A DNA stretch of 64,000 nt from JALZKA01 sp963734015 (GTDB taxonomy: Bacteria; Actinomycetota; Thermoleophilia; Solirubrobacterales; 70-9): contig CAVTFG010000019.1 of the NCBI GenBank assembly GCA_963734015.1, forward strand, positions 62,001-126,000. The letters run 5' to 3'. Both the position numbers and the translations under genes were made by a program. Shown in pieces: positions 1 to 8,168 of the stretch (positions within the stretch are counted from its first letter, which is position 1; every line of letters starts with the position of its first letter). Below the pieces are notes generated by a model. The model had not been told where the DNA came from. It ran no database searches and was given only the letters and a program-made list of their open reading frames with translations.

Positions 1-705
1 CGCCCGGTGATACCGCCGGCAGGCGTCGAGCACGTCCGCCAGCGGGTAGCGGTCGTTGACCGGCATCAGCTCTGAGCGCAGCGCGTCGTTCGGAGCATGG
101 AGCGAGAGCGCGAGGCGGATGGGCATCTCAGTTTCGGCGAGCCGCTCGATCCCCGGGATCCAGCCGACCGTGGAGATCGCGGTGCGCCGGTGCGTGATGC
201 CGATGTCGGGCAGGCGCCGGCAGGCCTCGAGGACCGCATCCAGGTTCATCATCGGCTCGCCCATGCCCATGAACACGCAGTGGTCGATCGCCTCGAGCCG
301 GCGGAAGTGGAGCGCCTGGTCGACGATCTCCGCCGCCGTGAGGTTGCGGCCGAACTTCATCTGGCCGGTGGCGCAGAAGGTGCAGGTGAGCGGGCAACCG
401 GACTGCGAGGACACGCAAATCGACCGGCGTCCGTCGCGGTAGCGCATCAGGACCGCCTCGATCGCGCGGCCGTCCGCGGTGCTGAAGAGCGCCTTGACGG
501 TCCCGTCCTTCGACCGTGCCTCCCGCTCGAGCTTCAATGTCGAGTACGGGACCGCCTCGTTCAGCTCGGTGCGAAGCGCGGCCGGCAGGTTCGTCATCTC
601 GTCGTAGCCGCCGGCGCCACGCGCGGCCCACTCCCACACCTGACCGGCGCGATAGGAGGGCTCGCCTCGCTCGGCGAGCGTCCGCTCGAGAAGCTCGACG
701 TCCAT
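1..705 (-). CDS. rlmN: 23S rRNA (adenine-C2)-methyltransferase RlmN, partial
   Basis: Radical SAM enzyme that methylates C2 of A2503 in 23S rRNA and of A37 in some tRNAs. Reading from the ATG whose first base is 705, the sequence shows the N-terminal helical region and then the cluster motif C104-x3-C108-x2-C111 (SQSGCPLTCTFCATGQMKFGRN region). FMGMGEP follows at about residue 145, then the conserved ISTVGW and LSLHAPND segments. The 235 visible residues are the N-terminal two thirds. The C-terminal catalytic cysteine lies beyond the window edge, so the gene is cut by the window and not by mutation. An MFS gene lies 16 bp upstream on the same strand and may be cotranscribed. Confidence 0.95.
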   Translation of the reverse strand, partial: MDVELLERTLAERGEPSYRAGQVWEWAARGAGGYDEMTNLPAALRTELNEAVPYSTLKLEREARSKDGTVKALFSTADGRAIEAVLMRYRDGRRSICVSSQSGCPLTCTFCATGQMKFGRNLTAAEIVDQALHFRRLEAIDHCVFMGMGEPMMNLDAVLEACRRLPDIGITHRRTAISTVGWIPGIERLAETEMPIRLALSLHAPNDALRSELMPVNDRYPLADVLDACRRYHRA

Positions 706-721
706 GACAGCGAGTCTAGGT

Positions 722-1915
722 TCAGGCCGGGGCCAGCGCGGGCCGCAGGGACCCGCGCCGGGCGAATGTCATGATCGCGCCGACGGCGGCGACCGCCACG
801 CCGATCAGGACGGCCTCGGGCCACCCGTTCGACTCGACCACCGCGCCCGCGACGGCCGTTCCCAGGGACAGTCCCGCGATCAGAGCGGTCATCAACCACG
901 TAAACGCCTCGGTGCCGGTCCCCTCCGGTGCGACCTGCGAGATCAGCTCGTTCCTGGTGGCGATCAGCGGCGCGATCGGAGCGCCGGACATCGCCACGAA
1001 CAGCGCCATCGTCACGGGCGCGCCGGCGGCCACCATCGGAAGCGTGGCCAGCGGGAAGAGGGCCCCGATCAGCAGAAAGCTGTCGAGCAACTCACCGCGT
1101 GACTGCCGGGCGCCGAAGATCAGCCCGCCGATCCCGCTCGCCAACGACCAGACGGACAAAAGGACACCCGCCAGCGCGGCGTCCCCGGCCTCCTCGCTGA
1201 ACGCCGGGATGACGACCTCGACGCTGCCGATGCAAAAGCCAACCGGCACCGAGGTCAGGGCGATCAGCCGGATCGCCGGCGACCGCAGGGGTCCCAGTCC
1301 GGCGGTGTGCTCACTCGCGGGGAGCGCGCGGCGCGCGTCCGGCAGCCGCGAGAGGAAGAGCAGCGTTCCGGCAACGACGAGCACCGAAGAGAGCGCCATC
1401 GCGGCCTGAGGCTCCGCCAGGGCGACGAGCGCCCCCGTGATGAGCGGGCCGCTGACAAACGAGATCTCGATCGTGACGGAGTCGAACGCGTAGGCGCCGC
1501 GCACCAGCTCGGGGTCGCCCGCCAGGAGCTCCGGCCAGCGCGAGCGCAGCACGGCTCCGGACGGTGGGAACGATGCGCCGGCGACCAGCGCGGCGGCCAC
1601 CAGCGCAACCGCCGCGGCGTCGATCTCGCCGAGGCCCCAGAGCGCCAGGATCGCGGCGCCGTGGACGATCGCGAGCGGCAGCAGCCAGACCGCCCCGCGG
1701 CGGTCCACGAGCCGGGCGGCGAACGGCGCCCCCATGCCTGCACCCAGGGCCAGCGAGCCCGCCACGAGCCCGGCGGTGGCGAACGACCCGGTCGCGTCGC
1801 GCATGAACAGGATCACCGCGAGGCCGTTGATCGCGAACGGCAGACGGGTCAGCGTCGCCGCCGCGATGAGGACGGCGACCCCGGGGACTCGAAGAATTCG
1901 CCCGTAGATCGCCAT
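722..1915 (-). CDS. MFS transporter
   Basis: A 397-residue major facilitator superfamily protein with about twelve hydrophobic segments. It begins with the helix AGVAVLIAAATLTRLPFAI-like stretch and has an RLVDRRG loop near residue 70 (the inter-helix 2-3 MFS signature position). Proteins of this type are usually drug or metabolite exporters in the cytoplasmic membrane. The substrate cannot be read from the sequence. It is the first gene of a minus-strand pair with rlmN, 16 bp apart. Confidence 0.85.
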   Translation of the reverse strand: MAIYGRILRVPGVAVLIAAATLTRLPFAINGLAVILFMRDATGSFATAGLVAGSLALGAGMGAPFAARLVDRRGAVWLLPLAIVHGAAILALWGLGEIDAAAVALVAAALVAGASFPPSGAVLRSRWPELLAGDPELVRGAYAFDSVTIEISFVSGPLITGALVALAEPQAAMALSSVLVVAGTLLFLSRLPDARRALPASEHTAGLGPLRSPAIRLIALTSVPVGFCIGSVEVVIPAFSEEAGDAALAGVLLSVWSLASGIGGLIFGARQSRGELLDSFLLIGALFPLATLPMVAAGAPVTMALFVAMSGAPIAPLIATRNELISQVAPEGTGTEAFTWLMTALIAGLSLGTAVAGAVVESNGWPEAVLIGVAVAAVGAIMTFARRGSLRPALAPA

Positions 1916-1946
1916 CGCTTCAGGATGGCAGGGCGGGTGCGAGCGT

Positions 1947-2201
1947 CTAGCGGCTGAATGCCCGGAAGATCAGGAGCAGCAGCGCGGACCCTCCGATCGC
2001 GATCAGCCAGGTCTCAAGGTCGAAGAAGCGGTCGATCTCGCCGAGGTCGAGCTCGGTGGCGATCCAGCCGCCCAGGAGCGCGCCGAGGATGCCGACCGCC
2101 GTGGTTCCGATGCAGCCACCCGGCTCCGTGCGGCCGGGGATCAAGGCGCGGGCGATGGCGCCCGCGAACAGCCCCAGAAGGATCCAGCTGAGGAAACCCA
2201 T
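1947..2201 (-). CDS. GlsB/YeaQ/YmgE family small membrane protein
   Basis: An 84-residue protein with three hydrophobic segments and the family pattern GLFAGAIARALIPGR then GGCIGTTAVGILGALLGGW. This matches the transglycosylase-associated (GlsB/YeaQ) family of small stress-induced membrane proteins, whose biochemical role is unknown. An AGAGG-like ribosome binding site sits about 10 nt before the ATG at 2201. The length is normal for the family. The name 'transglycosylase-associated' reflects gene neighbourhood in other bacteria, not a shown activity. Confidence 0.85.
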   Translation of the reverse strand: MGFLSWILLGLFAGAIARALIPGRTEPGGCIGTTAVGILGALLGGWIATELDLGEIDRFFDLETWLIAIGGSALLLLIFRAFSR

Positions 2202-2235
2202 AGCCGCTCGGTTTACCTCTGTGATCCCGCGGTCA

Positions 2236-2292
2236 TCAGAGACACGCCCCTACCGGGGAGGCGAAGATAGTTTCGCGCCTTACGTCGCTCAT
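2236..2292 (-). CDS. 18-residue mini-ORF coupled to the phosphoesterase gene (repeat copy A)
   Basis: The peptide is MSDVRRETIFASPVGACL. Its ATG overlaps the stop of the upstream metallophosphoesterase as TGATG, and a GAGG Shine-Dalgarno inside the last codons of that gene lies 7 nt before it. A near-identical mini-ORF of the same length and in the same TGATG arrangement occurs at 46760-46816 (MSDARRETMLAPPVGEGI). Function is unknown. Conservation of frame, length and start context between two unrelated sites is the evidence that it is more than chance. It could instead be a short mobile repeat that merely tolerates translation. Confidence 0.5.
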   Translation of the reverse strand: MSDVRRETIFASPVGACL

Positions 2293-2891
2293 CAAACAAC
2301 CTCGAAGAACGCACCATCGGGACCGAGGTTGGCAACCTCGGTCTCGCCGAGCATCGACCTCGCGCCCCAGCTCTCGTGGATGTGGCCGCAGACCGCGAGC
2401 GGCGGATTGATGCGCTCGATGGCGGCGGCCAGCGCGGGGCTGCCGAGGTGGTCCCCCGCGCCGCTCACGTCGCAGTGGCCGAGCGGCGGCGAGTGGAGCA
2501 CGAGGATCGCCTCGTCCGGGCAGCCTTCGAGCGCCGCGGTCGCCTGATCGTCGGAAAGGTCGAAGCTCCAGTCCCAGGGGGTGATCGGGATGCCGGCGCC
2601 CAGGCCGAAGAACGTCCGGCCCTCGAGATCCGCCGTCTCCCCGTGCAGCACGGTCGCCGACGACCAGGCCGACGCCGCCTCACGCAGCGCGTCGGCGGTC
2701 TCGTTGTTGCCCGGCACGAGGATCGTCGGCGTGTCGATCCCGGCCAGCGCGCCGATCGTCTCGTCGAGCCCTTCGTGAATGGACGCGAAGTCGCCGGCGC
2801 CGATCACGACGTCCGCGCCGGCGCTCCGCTCGACCAGGCCGCGCGCCCGACGGACGTCGCGGTGCAGGTCGCTGAAGGCGAGGATCCGCAT
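2292..2891 (-). CDS. metallophosphoesterase, calcineurin-like
   Basis: A 199-residue single-domain protein with all metal-binding motifs of the calcineurin-like superfamily: FSDLH (D8, H10), GAGD (D34), GNNE (a variant of GNHE, about residue 61), HSPP and CGHIHES near the C terminus. Such enzymes hydrolyse phosphomonoesters or phosphodiesters with two metal ions; the substrate is not evident. I chose the ATG at 2891 because MRILAFSDLHRD is a typical family start. A longer upstream reading frame only runs antisense through the next gene. The stop overlaps the start of an 18-codon mini-ORF. Confidence 0.85.
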   Translation of the reverse strand: MRILAFSDLHRDVRRARGLVERSAGADVVIGAGDFASIHEGLDETIGALAGIDTPTILVPGNNETADALREAASAWSSATVLHGETADLEGRTFFGLGAGIPITPWDWSFDLSDDQATAALEGCPDEAILVLHSPPLGHCDVSGAGDHLGSPALAAAIERINPPLAVCGHIHESWGARSMLGETEVANLGPDGAFFEVV

Positions 2892-2914
2892 CGCGCTGAT
2901 CCTATGGATGGCGG

Positions 2915-3853
2915 CTAGCCGACGGGGGCGAGGGCACCCGGCGCCGGACGACCGCTCTCGATCCGTGCGCGCTCGGCAGCGGCGACGTCGTCGAAGTACG
3001 AAGTGCAGCGACCGTGAAGCGCGGACCGGGGGGTCAGCGGGCGGGCCGCCCGCGAGGCGGCGACGACCGCCCTGAACGCCAGGGCGTCCGCGGGCGTCCA
3101 CCGCAGTCCGTAGAGCTCGCGCATCCGCGCCGGCAGGGAGCCGTTCATCACCACGTTGTGAAGCCGCATCGCCGGTCCGCGCGTTCGGGAGTGCGGGATC
3201 TCCATCATCACCGCGTACCCGACGTAGCGCGCCTCGTCGGTCAGGTGGGCGTCGGGGCCGTTGATCTTGCCGTCCAGGTACTCGCGCAGTCCCTGCCACG
3301 CGGCGGGCGCGACCGAGGCGGACATCCCGAACAGCTCGCCGAACCGCACGTAGTCGGCCCAGAACTCGTCGCGCTCCGCCTCGGCCAGTTCGCCTACGAA
3401 GAGCTCGTAGAAGTGGATCGCCGAGTCGGCGGCGGGGGCGATGGTCCACAGCATCAGCTCGGGGTCGAGCGCGGAGTACGGGGTGCCGGACGGCATCGAC
3501 CCCGCGTCCTCCGGCAGCTCGCCCTTGACCGTCGAGTGCATCCGGTGGACGGCAGCCAGGACCCGGTCGGCCTCGGACTTCGTGCCGAAGAAGATCTCCT
3601 CGAACATCTTGCCGGTGGCCGCGAGCCGGCGGAATGGCCGCGTTGCGTGCCGCGTATGGGTCCTCGCGCCGACGAAGTTCCGCGGGTCGATCGCCCCGAT
3701 CGCCAGGGCGCGCTGCCCGTACATGAGGCCGACCGCCCGCTCGCGGGAGCAGCTGATCGACGACTCAACGGACCTGTTCGTGGCGACCGGCGAGGCCGCC
3801 GTGGTGATCGCGCGCAAGCGCTGATCCATCCGCACGCCTACGTTTGCGCGCAT
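2915..3853 (-). CDS. oxygenase MpaB family (DUF2236) protein
   Basis: About 310 residues resembling the MpaB/latex-clearing-protein family of haem-dependent or putative oxygenases. Recognisable parts are RERAVGLMYGQRALAIGA near residue 36, PFRRLAATGKMFEEIFFGT near residue 75, a central DPELMLWTIAPAADSAIHFYE segment and EFWADYVRFGELFG. The first 30 residues match the family poorly, and the start is uncertain (GTG at 3853 or the in-frame ATG at 3829). It lies 23 bp upstream of the phosphoesterase on the same strand. The function is inferred from family only; many bacterial members are uncharacterised. Confidence 0.7.
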   Translation of the reverse strand: MRANVGVRMDQRLRAITTAASPVATNRSVESSISCSRERAVGLMYGQRALAIGAIDPRNFVGARTHTRHATRPFRRLAATGKMFEEIFFGTKSEADRVLAAVHRMHSTVKGELPEDAGSMPSGTPYSALDPELMLWTIAPAADSAIHFYELFVGELAEAERDEFWADYVRFGELFGMSASVAPAAWQGLREYLDGKINGPDAHLTDEARYVGYAVMMEIPHSRTRGPAMRLHNVVMNGSLPARMRELYGLRWTPADALAFRAVVAASRAARPLTPRSALHGRCTSYFDDVAAAERARIESGRPAPGALAPVG

Positions 3854-3891
3854 TCCTCCCGTGGGTATAGTGGCCCTGAAGGAGGAGAGGA

Positions 3892-5178
3892 TTGCGTGTA
3901 GGCGTTTCCCGAGGGGGGTTCGCAGCGCTACCGGCGGTCGCGCTCACGGCCCTCGCGCTCTCCTCGTGTACGGGATCTGACGACTCCGCGGGCTCGGGCA
4001 CCGAGCTCACGTGGTTCATCGCGAACCAGCCCGGAGGCAGCATCCAGGAGGTCGCGGCGCGCTGCAGCGAGGAGTCGGACGGCCGCTACAACATCAAGGT
4101 CGAGCTCCTCGCCGCCACCGACGCGAACCAGGCGCGGGAGCAGCTCGTTCGGCGCCTGGGGGCCGAGGACGACACGATCGACATCATCGGCATGGATGTC
4201 ATCTGGACCGCCGAGTTCGCGAACGCCGGCTGGATTCGCGAATGGACGGGGGACGCCGCCGCCGAGGTCACCGACGGCGTCTTTGACAGCGTGGTCCAGA
4301 GCGCATCTTTCGAAGACAAGCTCTACGGGGCGCCGCACAGCTCGAACACCCAGGTCCTCTGGTACCGCACGGATCTAGTCGATCAGCCCCCGCAGACCTG
4401 GGACGACATGCTCGCCGAGTCGGAGCGGCTCGGGGACGAGGGGATCGTCCAGGTCCAGGCGAACCGCTACGAGGGCTTCACGGTCTTCTTCAACATGCTG
4501 CTCGAGTCGGCGGGCACGCAGGTGGTCGACGAGACCGGCGAGGAGGTCGTGCTCGAGCAGGAGCCCACCGAGCGGGCGCTCGAGGTCATGGGACAGTTCG
4601 GAAACTCGCCGACGGCGCCCGCGCCCGACGTCGACACCTCGGACGAGGGCTCGGCCGCGCTCGGATTCGAAGCCGGTAGCTCCGCGTTCATGCTCAATTA
4701 CACATTCGCGTTCGCGAGCGCGAACGCGAACGCTCCGGACATCGCGAAGAACATGGGCGCGGCTCTGCTGCCCGAGGTCGTCGAAGGCCAACCCGTTGCG
4801 CCGCCGCTCGGGGGCTTCAACCTCGGGATCAGCACGTTCTCCCAGCATCCGGAGTTGGCGTTCGAGGCGGCAACATGTCTCGTCAACGACGAGAGCGCGC
4901 TGACCACCACCGAGCTCGACGGGCTGCCGCCCGCACGTGAGCATCTGTACGACGACCCGGTCGTCCGCAAGGCGTATCCCGACTTCGAGGAGCAGGTCCG
5001 CCAGTCGATCGAGAACGCTGCGCCGCGACCTCAGACGCCCGCATACACCGATCTCTCGCTCGCGATCCAGCGGACGCTCCATCCGGTGGGCAGCATCGAC
5101 CCGAACGACGTCGAGACGACCTACGACGAGCTCCGCAGCGCCCTCGAGGACGCGGTTCAGCGGGAGGGGCTCCTGTGA
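3892..5178 (+). CDS. carbohydrate ABC transporter substrate-binding lipoprotein
   Basis: A 428-residue extracellular binding protein of the MalE/UgpB type. It has a lipoprotein signal ending in LALSSC (Cys about residue 26) followed by a Ser/Gly-rich linker, so it is probably anchored to the outer face of the membrane. A TTG start is chosen because GGAGGAGAGG at 3881-3890 ends just before it. Two permeases and an ATPase follow, giving a complete sugar importer (3892-8165). Its stop codon overlaps the GTG of an 18-codon mini-ORF, and GGGAGGGG in its last codons could serve as that mini-ORF's ribosome site. The sugar is unknown; trehalose, maltose and glycosides are common for this class. Confidence 0.9.
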   Translation: MRVGVSRGGFAALPAVALTALALSSCTGSDDSAGSGTELTWFIANQPGGSIQEVAARCSEESDGRYNIKVELLAATDANQAREQLVRRLGAEDDTIDIIGMDVIWTAEFANAGWIREWTGDAAAEVTDGVFDSVVQSASFEDKLYGAPHSSNTQVLWYRTDLVDQPPQTWDDMLAESERLGDEGIVQVQANRYEGFTVFFNMLLESAGTQVVDETGEEVVLEQEPTERALEVMGQFGNSPTAPAPDVDTSDEGSAALGFEAGSSAFMLNYTFAFASANANAPDIAKNMGAALLPEVVEGQPVAPPLGGFNLGISTFSQHPELAFEAATCLVNDESALTTTELDGLPPAREHLYDDPVVRKAYPDFEEQVRQSIENAAPRPQTPAYTDLSLAIQRTLHPVGSIDPNDVETTYDELRSALEDAVQREGLL

Positions 5179-5231
5179 GGCGGAGCGAAGCGAAGCCGAG
5201 CCCCGCCGTTGTTGAGGCGGCTGACTCATGA
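5175..5231 (+). CDS. 18-residue mini-ORF bridging binding protein and permease genes (repeat copy C)
   Basis: A GTG-initiated frame encodes VRRSEAKPSPAVVEAADS and stops. The GTG overlaps the stop of the binding-protein gene (GTGA), and its own TGA overlaps the ATG of the permease (ATGA), so ribosomes could pass through all three genes. The last two thirds are a repeat: 22 nt at 5203-5224 are identical to 36536-36557, inside the PHP-glycosyltransferase gene. It has the same 19-codon length as mini-ORFs at 2236-2292 and 46760-46816. Function is unknown. It may be a coupling spacer or a tolerated mobile repeat. Confidence 0.5.
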   Translation: MRRSEAKPSPAVVEAADS

Positions 5232-6115
5232 AGTCCGAGAGGACACGGTCGGAGCGCAAGCTCGCGTGGATGCTGTGCGCGCCCGCGGTGGCCGCGATGC
5301 TGCTGGTGACCGCTTATCCGATCGCCTACGCGATCGTCCTCTCGCTGCAGGAGGTCGACCTGCGCTTCCCCGACGAGGGCGGTTTCGTTGGCCTCTCGAA
5401 CTACGGGGCGGTTCTCGGCTCGAGCCTTTGGTGGCAGGACTTCTTCAATACGACGTTCGTGATGGTCATCTCGGTGGCGATCGAGCTCGCGCTCGGAATG
5501 ATCATCGCCCTCGTCATGTACCGCGCGATCTTCGGGCGCGGGGTCGTCCGGACGTCCGTACTGATTCCGTACGGGATCGTCACGGTCGTCGCGGCGTTCT
5601 CCTGGTTCTACGCGTTCGACCCGGAGGTCGGCTGGATCAACGACCTGCCGTTCATCGCCGACGACAAGGCGTGGTTCGGCGACCGTTTCAGCTCGTTCGC
5701 GGCGATAATCACGGCCGAGGTCTGGAAGACGACGCCGTTCATGGCGCTGCTTCTGTTAGCCGGGCTGGTGACGATCGACGACGGCCTCTATGAGGCCGCG
5801 AAGGTCGACGGCGCGAGCGCGTGGCAGCGCTTCTGGAAGATCACGATCCCGCTGATGAAGCCGGCGATCCTCGTCGCGCTGCTCTTCCGGACCCTCGACG
5901 CCTTCCGGATCTTCGACACGATCTTCGTGATGACTCGGGGCGCGCAGGACACCGAGTCGGTGTCGATCCTCGGCTACAACCAGCTGATCGGGCGACTGAA
6001 CCTCGGCTTAGGCTCGGCGGTCTCGGTCCTGATCTTCCTGAGCGTGTTCGTGATCGCGTTCCTGTTCATCCGCGGCTTCGGCGTGCGGGTGCAGGAAGGG
6101 AGGCCAGGGACCTAA
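5228..6115 (+). CDS. carbohydrate ABC transporter permease 1 (MalF/UgpA type)
   Basis: A 295-residue membrane protein with about six transmembrane helices. The cytoplasmic EAA loop EAAKVDGASAWQRFWKITIP, near residue 190, contacts the ATPase. The N-terminal charged segment followed by WMLCAPAVAAMLLVTAYPIAY is typical of the first helix of UgpA-like permeases. Its ATG overlaps the stop of a mini-ORF, and its TAA overlaps the ATG of permease 2 (TAATG), so translation of the operon looks coupled. Confidence 0.93.
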   Translation: MKSERTRSERKLAWMLCAPAVAAMLLVTAYPIAYAIVLSLQEVDLRFPDEGGFVGLSNYGAVLGSSLWWQDFFNTTFVMVISVAIELALGMIIALVMYRAIFGRGVVRTSVLIPYGIVTVVAAFSWFYAFDPEVGWINDLPFIADDKAWFGDRFSSFAAIITAEVWKTTPFMALLLLAGLVTIDDGLYEAAKVDGASAWQRFWKITIPLMKPAILVALLFRTLDAFRIFDTIFVMTRGAQDTESVSILGYNQLIGRLNLGLGSAVSVLIFLSVFVIAFLFIRGFGVRVQEGRPGT

Positions 6116-6978
6116 TGGGTGAACGGCACAGCCCCCGCGAGTACACGCTCTGGTCGATCGGGCTCGTCCTGATCATCATCTTCGCGCTGGTTCCCGTGCT
6201 GTGGATCGTCTCGCTCTCGTTCAAGACGCCCGCGACGATCGCCTCGGGCGACACCGTCTGGTCGAGCTTCTGGCCCGAGGAATTCACCTTCGACAACTAC
6301 GAGAGCCTCTTCACGGGTGGGATCTCCGAAAGCCCGTTCATCGCGCCGCTTATCAACTCGATCCTGATCTCCATCATCGCCACCCTGATCGCGATCGTCC
6401 TCGCCGCCTTCTGCGCCTACGCGATCGCCCGCCTGGAGTTCCCGGGCAAGGCGCTGATCCTGGCCGGCGCGCTCGCGATCGCGATGTTCCCGCCGATCTC
6501 CACCATCGGGCCGCTGTTCGACATGTGGCGGACGCTCGGCCTCTACGACACGTACCCGGGGCTGATCATCCCGTACCTGACGTTCGCCCTCCCGCTCGCG
6601 ATCTTCGTGCTCGTTGCGTTCTTCCGCGAGATCCCGTGGGACCTCGAACAGGCGGCGCAGGTCGATGGCGCGACGCCGCTGCAGGCGTTCCGCAAGGTGA
6701 TCATCCCGCTCGCGGCCCCCGGCGTCTTCACCGCCGCGATCCTCGTCTTCATCTTCTGCTGGAACGACTTTCTGTTCGCGATCTCGCTCACGTCGTCCGA
6801 TGCCTCGCGCACCGTCCCGGCCGCGCTCGCGTTCTTCACCGGCGAGTCGCAGTTCACGGAGCCGACCGGAGCTATCGCCGCAGCCGCGTCGATCGTGACC
6901 ATTCCCATCATCATCTTCGTACTGATCTTCCAGCGCCGGATCGTTGCCGGCCTGACTGCCGGTGCTGTTAAGGGATAA
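6115..6978 (+). CDS. carbohydrate ABC transporter permease 2 (MalG/UgpE type)
   Basis: A 287-residue partner permease with six predicted helices. It has the characteristic FKTPATIASG loop after helix 1 and the EAA motif EQAAQVDGATPLQAFRKVIIP in the fourth cytoplasmic loop. I use the ATG at 6115 that overlaps the preceding stop; the longer in-frame extension upstream only overlaps permease 1. The ATPase gene starts 11 nt after the stop, behind AAGGAGG. Confidence 0.93.
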   Translation: MGERHSPREYTLWSIGLVLIIIFALVPVLWIVSLSFKTPATIASGDTVWSSFWPEEFTFDNYESLFTGGISESPFIAPLINSILISIIATLIAIVLAAFCAYAIARLEFPGKALILAGALAIAMFPPISTIGPLFDMWRTLGLYDTYPGLIIPYLTFALPLAIFVLVAFFREIPWDLEQAAQVDGATPLQAFRKVIIPLAAPGVFTAAILVFIFCWNDFLFAISLTSSDASRTVPAALAFFTGESQFTEPTGAIAAAASIVTIPIIIFVLIFQRRIVAGLTAGAVKG

Positions 6979-6989
6979 GGAGGACCCGC

Positions 6990-8165
6990 ATGGCCGATAT
7001 CACGCTCGACAAGGTGAGTAAGCGTTTCCCGGACGGCTTCGAGGCCGTCAAGCAGATGGACCTCGACATCAAGGACGGGGAGTTCATGATCCTGGTCGGG
7101 CCGTCGGGCTGCGGCAAGTCGACGGCGCTGCGGATGATCGCCGGCCTGGAGGACATCAGCGACGGCTCACTGAAGATCGGCGGGCGAGGTGGTCAACGAC
7201 CGCGCGCCCAAGGACCGCGACATCGCCATGGTCTTCCAGAACTACGCGCTCTACCCCCACATGACCGTCCGCCAGAACATGGAGTTCCCGCTTCGGCTCG
7301 CCGACGTCCCTGACGAGGAGATCCGCACGAAGGTCGAGGAGACCGCGAAGATCCTCGATCTCGACGAGCATCTCGACCGCAAGCCCGCGAACCTGTCCGG
7401 TGGCCAGCGTCAGCGCGTGGCGATGGGTCGCGCGATCGTTCGTGACCCGAGCGCGTTCCTGATGGACGAGCCGCTCTCGAACCTCGACGCCAAGCTCCGC
7501 GTCCAGATGCGGACGGAGGTGTCGCGCATCCAGGCCGACCTCGGCACCACGACGGTGTACGTCACCCACGACCAGACCGAGGCGATGACGCTGGGCGACC
7601 GCGTCGCCGTGATGCGGGCCGGTGTGCTGCAGCAGGTCGGCTCGCCCGCCGAGCTCTACGCCGATCCCAAGAACCTGTTCGTCGCCGGCTTCATCGGCTC
7701 GCCCGCGATGAACTTCATGGCCGCGACGCTCGAGGGCGGCCGCGTGAAGATGCCCTTCGGCGAGATTCCGCTGCCCGAGGAGCTTCAGTCCGTCGGTTCG
7801 AGAAGCGGGACGGTCGTCGCCGGCATCCGGCCGGAGTCGTTCGAGGACGCGCACCTGGTCGGCGACGCCAAGGAACGCGGCACGAGCGTTCCGCTCGACG
7901 ATCGACCTGGTCGAGTCGATGGGCTCCGAGCAATACGCTTACTTCAAGCTCGAGCATGAAGCGCGTCGAATCGGACGAATTCCGCGAGCTCGCCGAGGAC
8001 GCCGGCACGACCGAGGTTCCGAGCTCGGGCGAGGGGAACGTGGTCGCTCGGCTCGACGCCGCGAGCCAGGTCCGCCGCGGCCAGGAGGCCGAGCTCTGGG
8101 TTGACTCGACCAAGCTGCACCTGTTCGATCCGGAGACGGGCGAGAGTCTGAAACGGCAGCAGTAG
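6990..8165 (+). CDS. carbohydrate ABC transporter ATP-binding protein (MsmK/UgpC type), three apparent frameshifts
   Basis: Energises the sugar importer encoded just upstream. Walker A GPSGCGKST is in the first frame (about residue 36). Q-loop FQNYALYP, signature LSGGQRQR, Walker B AFLMDEPLSNLD and switch H are in the second frame (from 7189). The C-terminal regulatory region continues in a third frame (DLVESMGSEQYAYFKLE, from about 7900) and ends in the first frame again with LWVDSTKLHLFDPETG. Each switch equals one extra base: near 7181-7184 in a GGG run, near 7888-7900 and near 7951-7970. The protein quality on both sides of every break argues for sequence errors and not a decayed gene. 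The intact product would be about 390 residues, the normal length. Confidence 0.85.
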
Positions 8166-8168
8166 CCG

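Noticed and set aside
97..774. A plus-strand ORF of 225 codons over the rlmN gene
   Set aside because: Antisense to rlmN, whose radical SAM motifs are unmistakable.
3735..3824. A protein-like plus-strand segment (EQLIDDSTDLFVATGEAAVV) opposite the start of the DUF2236 gene
   Set aside because: It has no start or extension in its own frame and ends in a stop; the minus-strand frame carries the recognisable family sequence.
7181..7970. Programmed ribosomal frameshifting in the ABC ATPase gene
   Set aside because: Three separate shifts in one gene, with no shared slippery heptamer or downstream stem, and similar shifts in unrelated neighbours, fit sequence error better.
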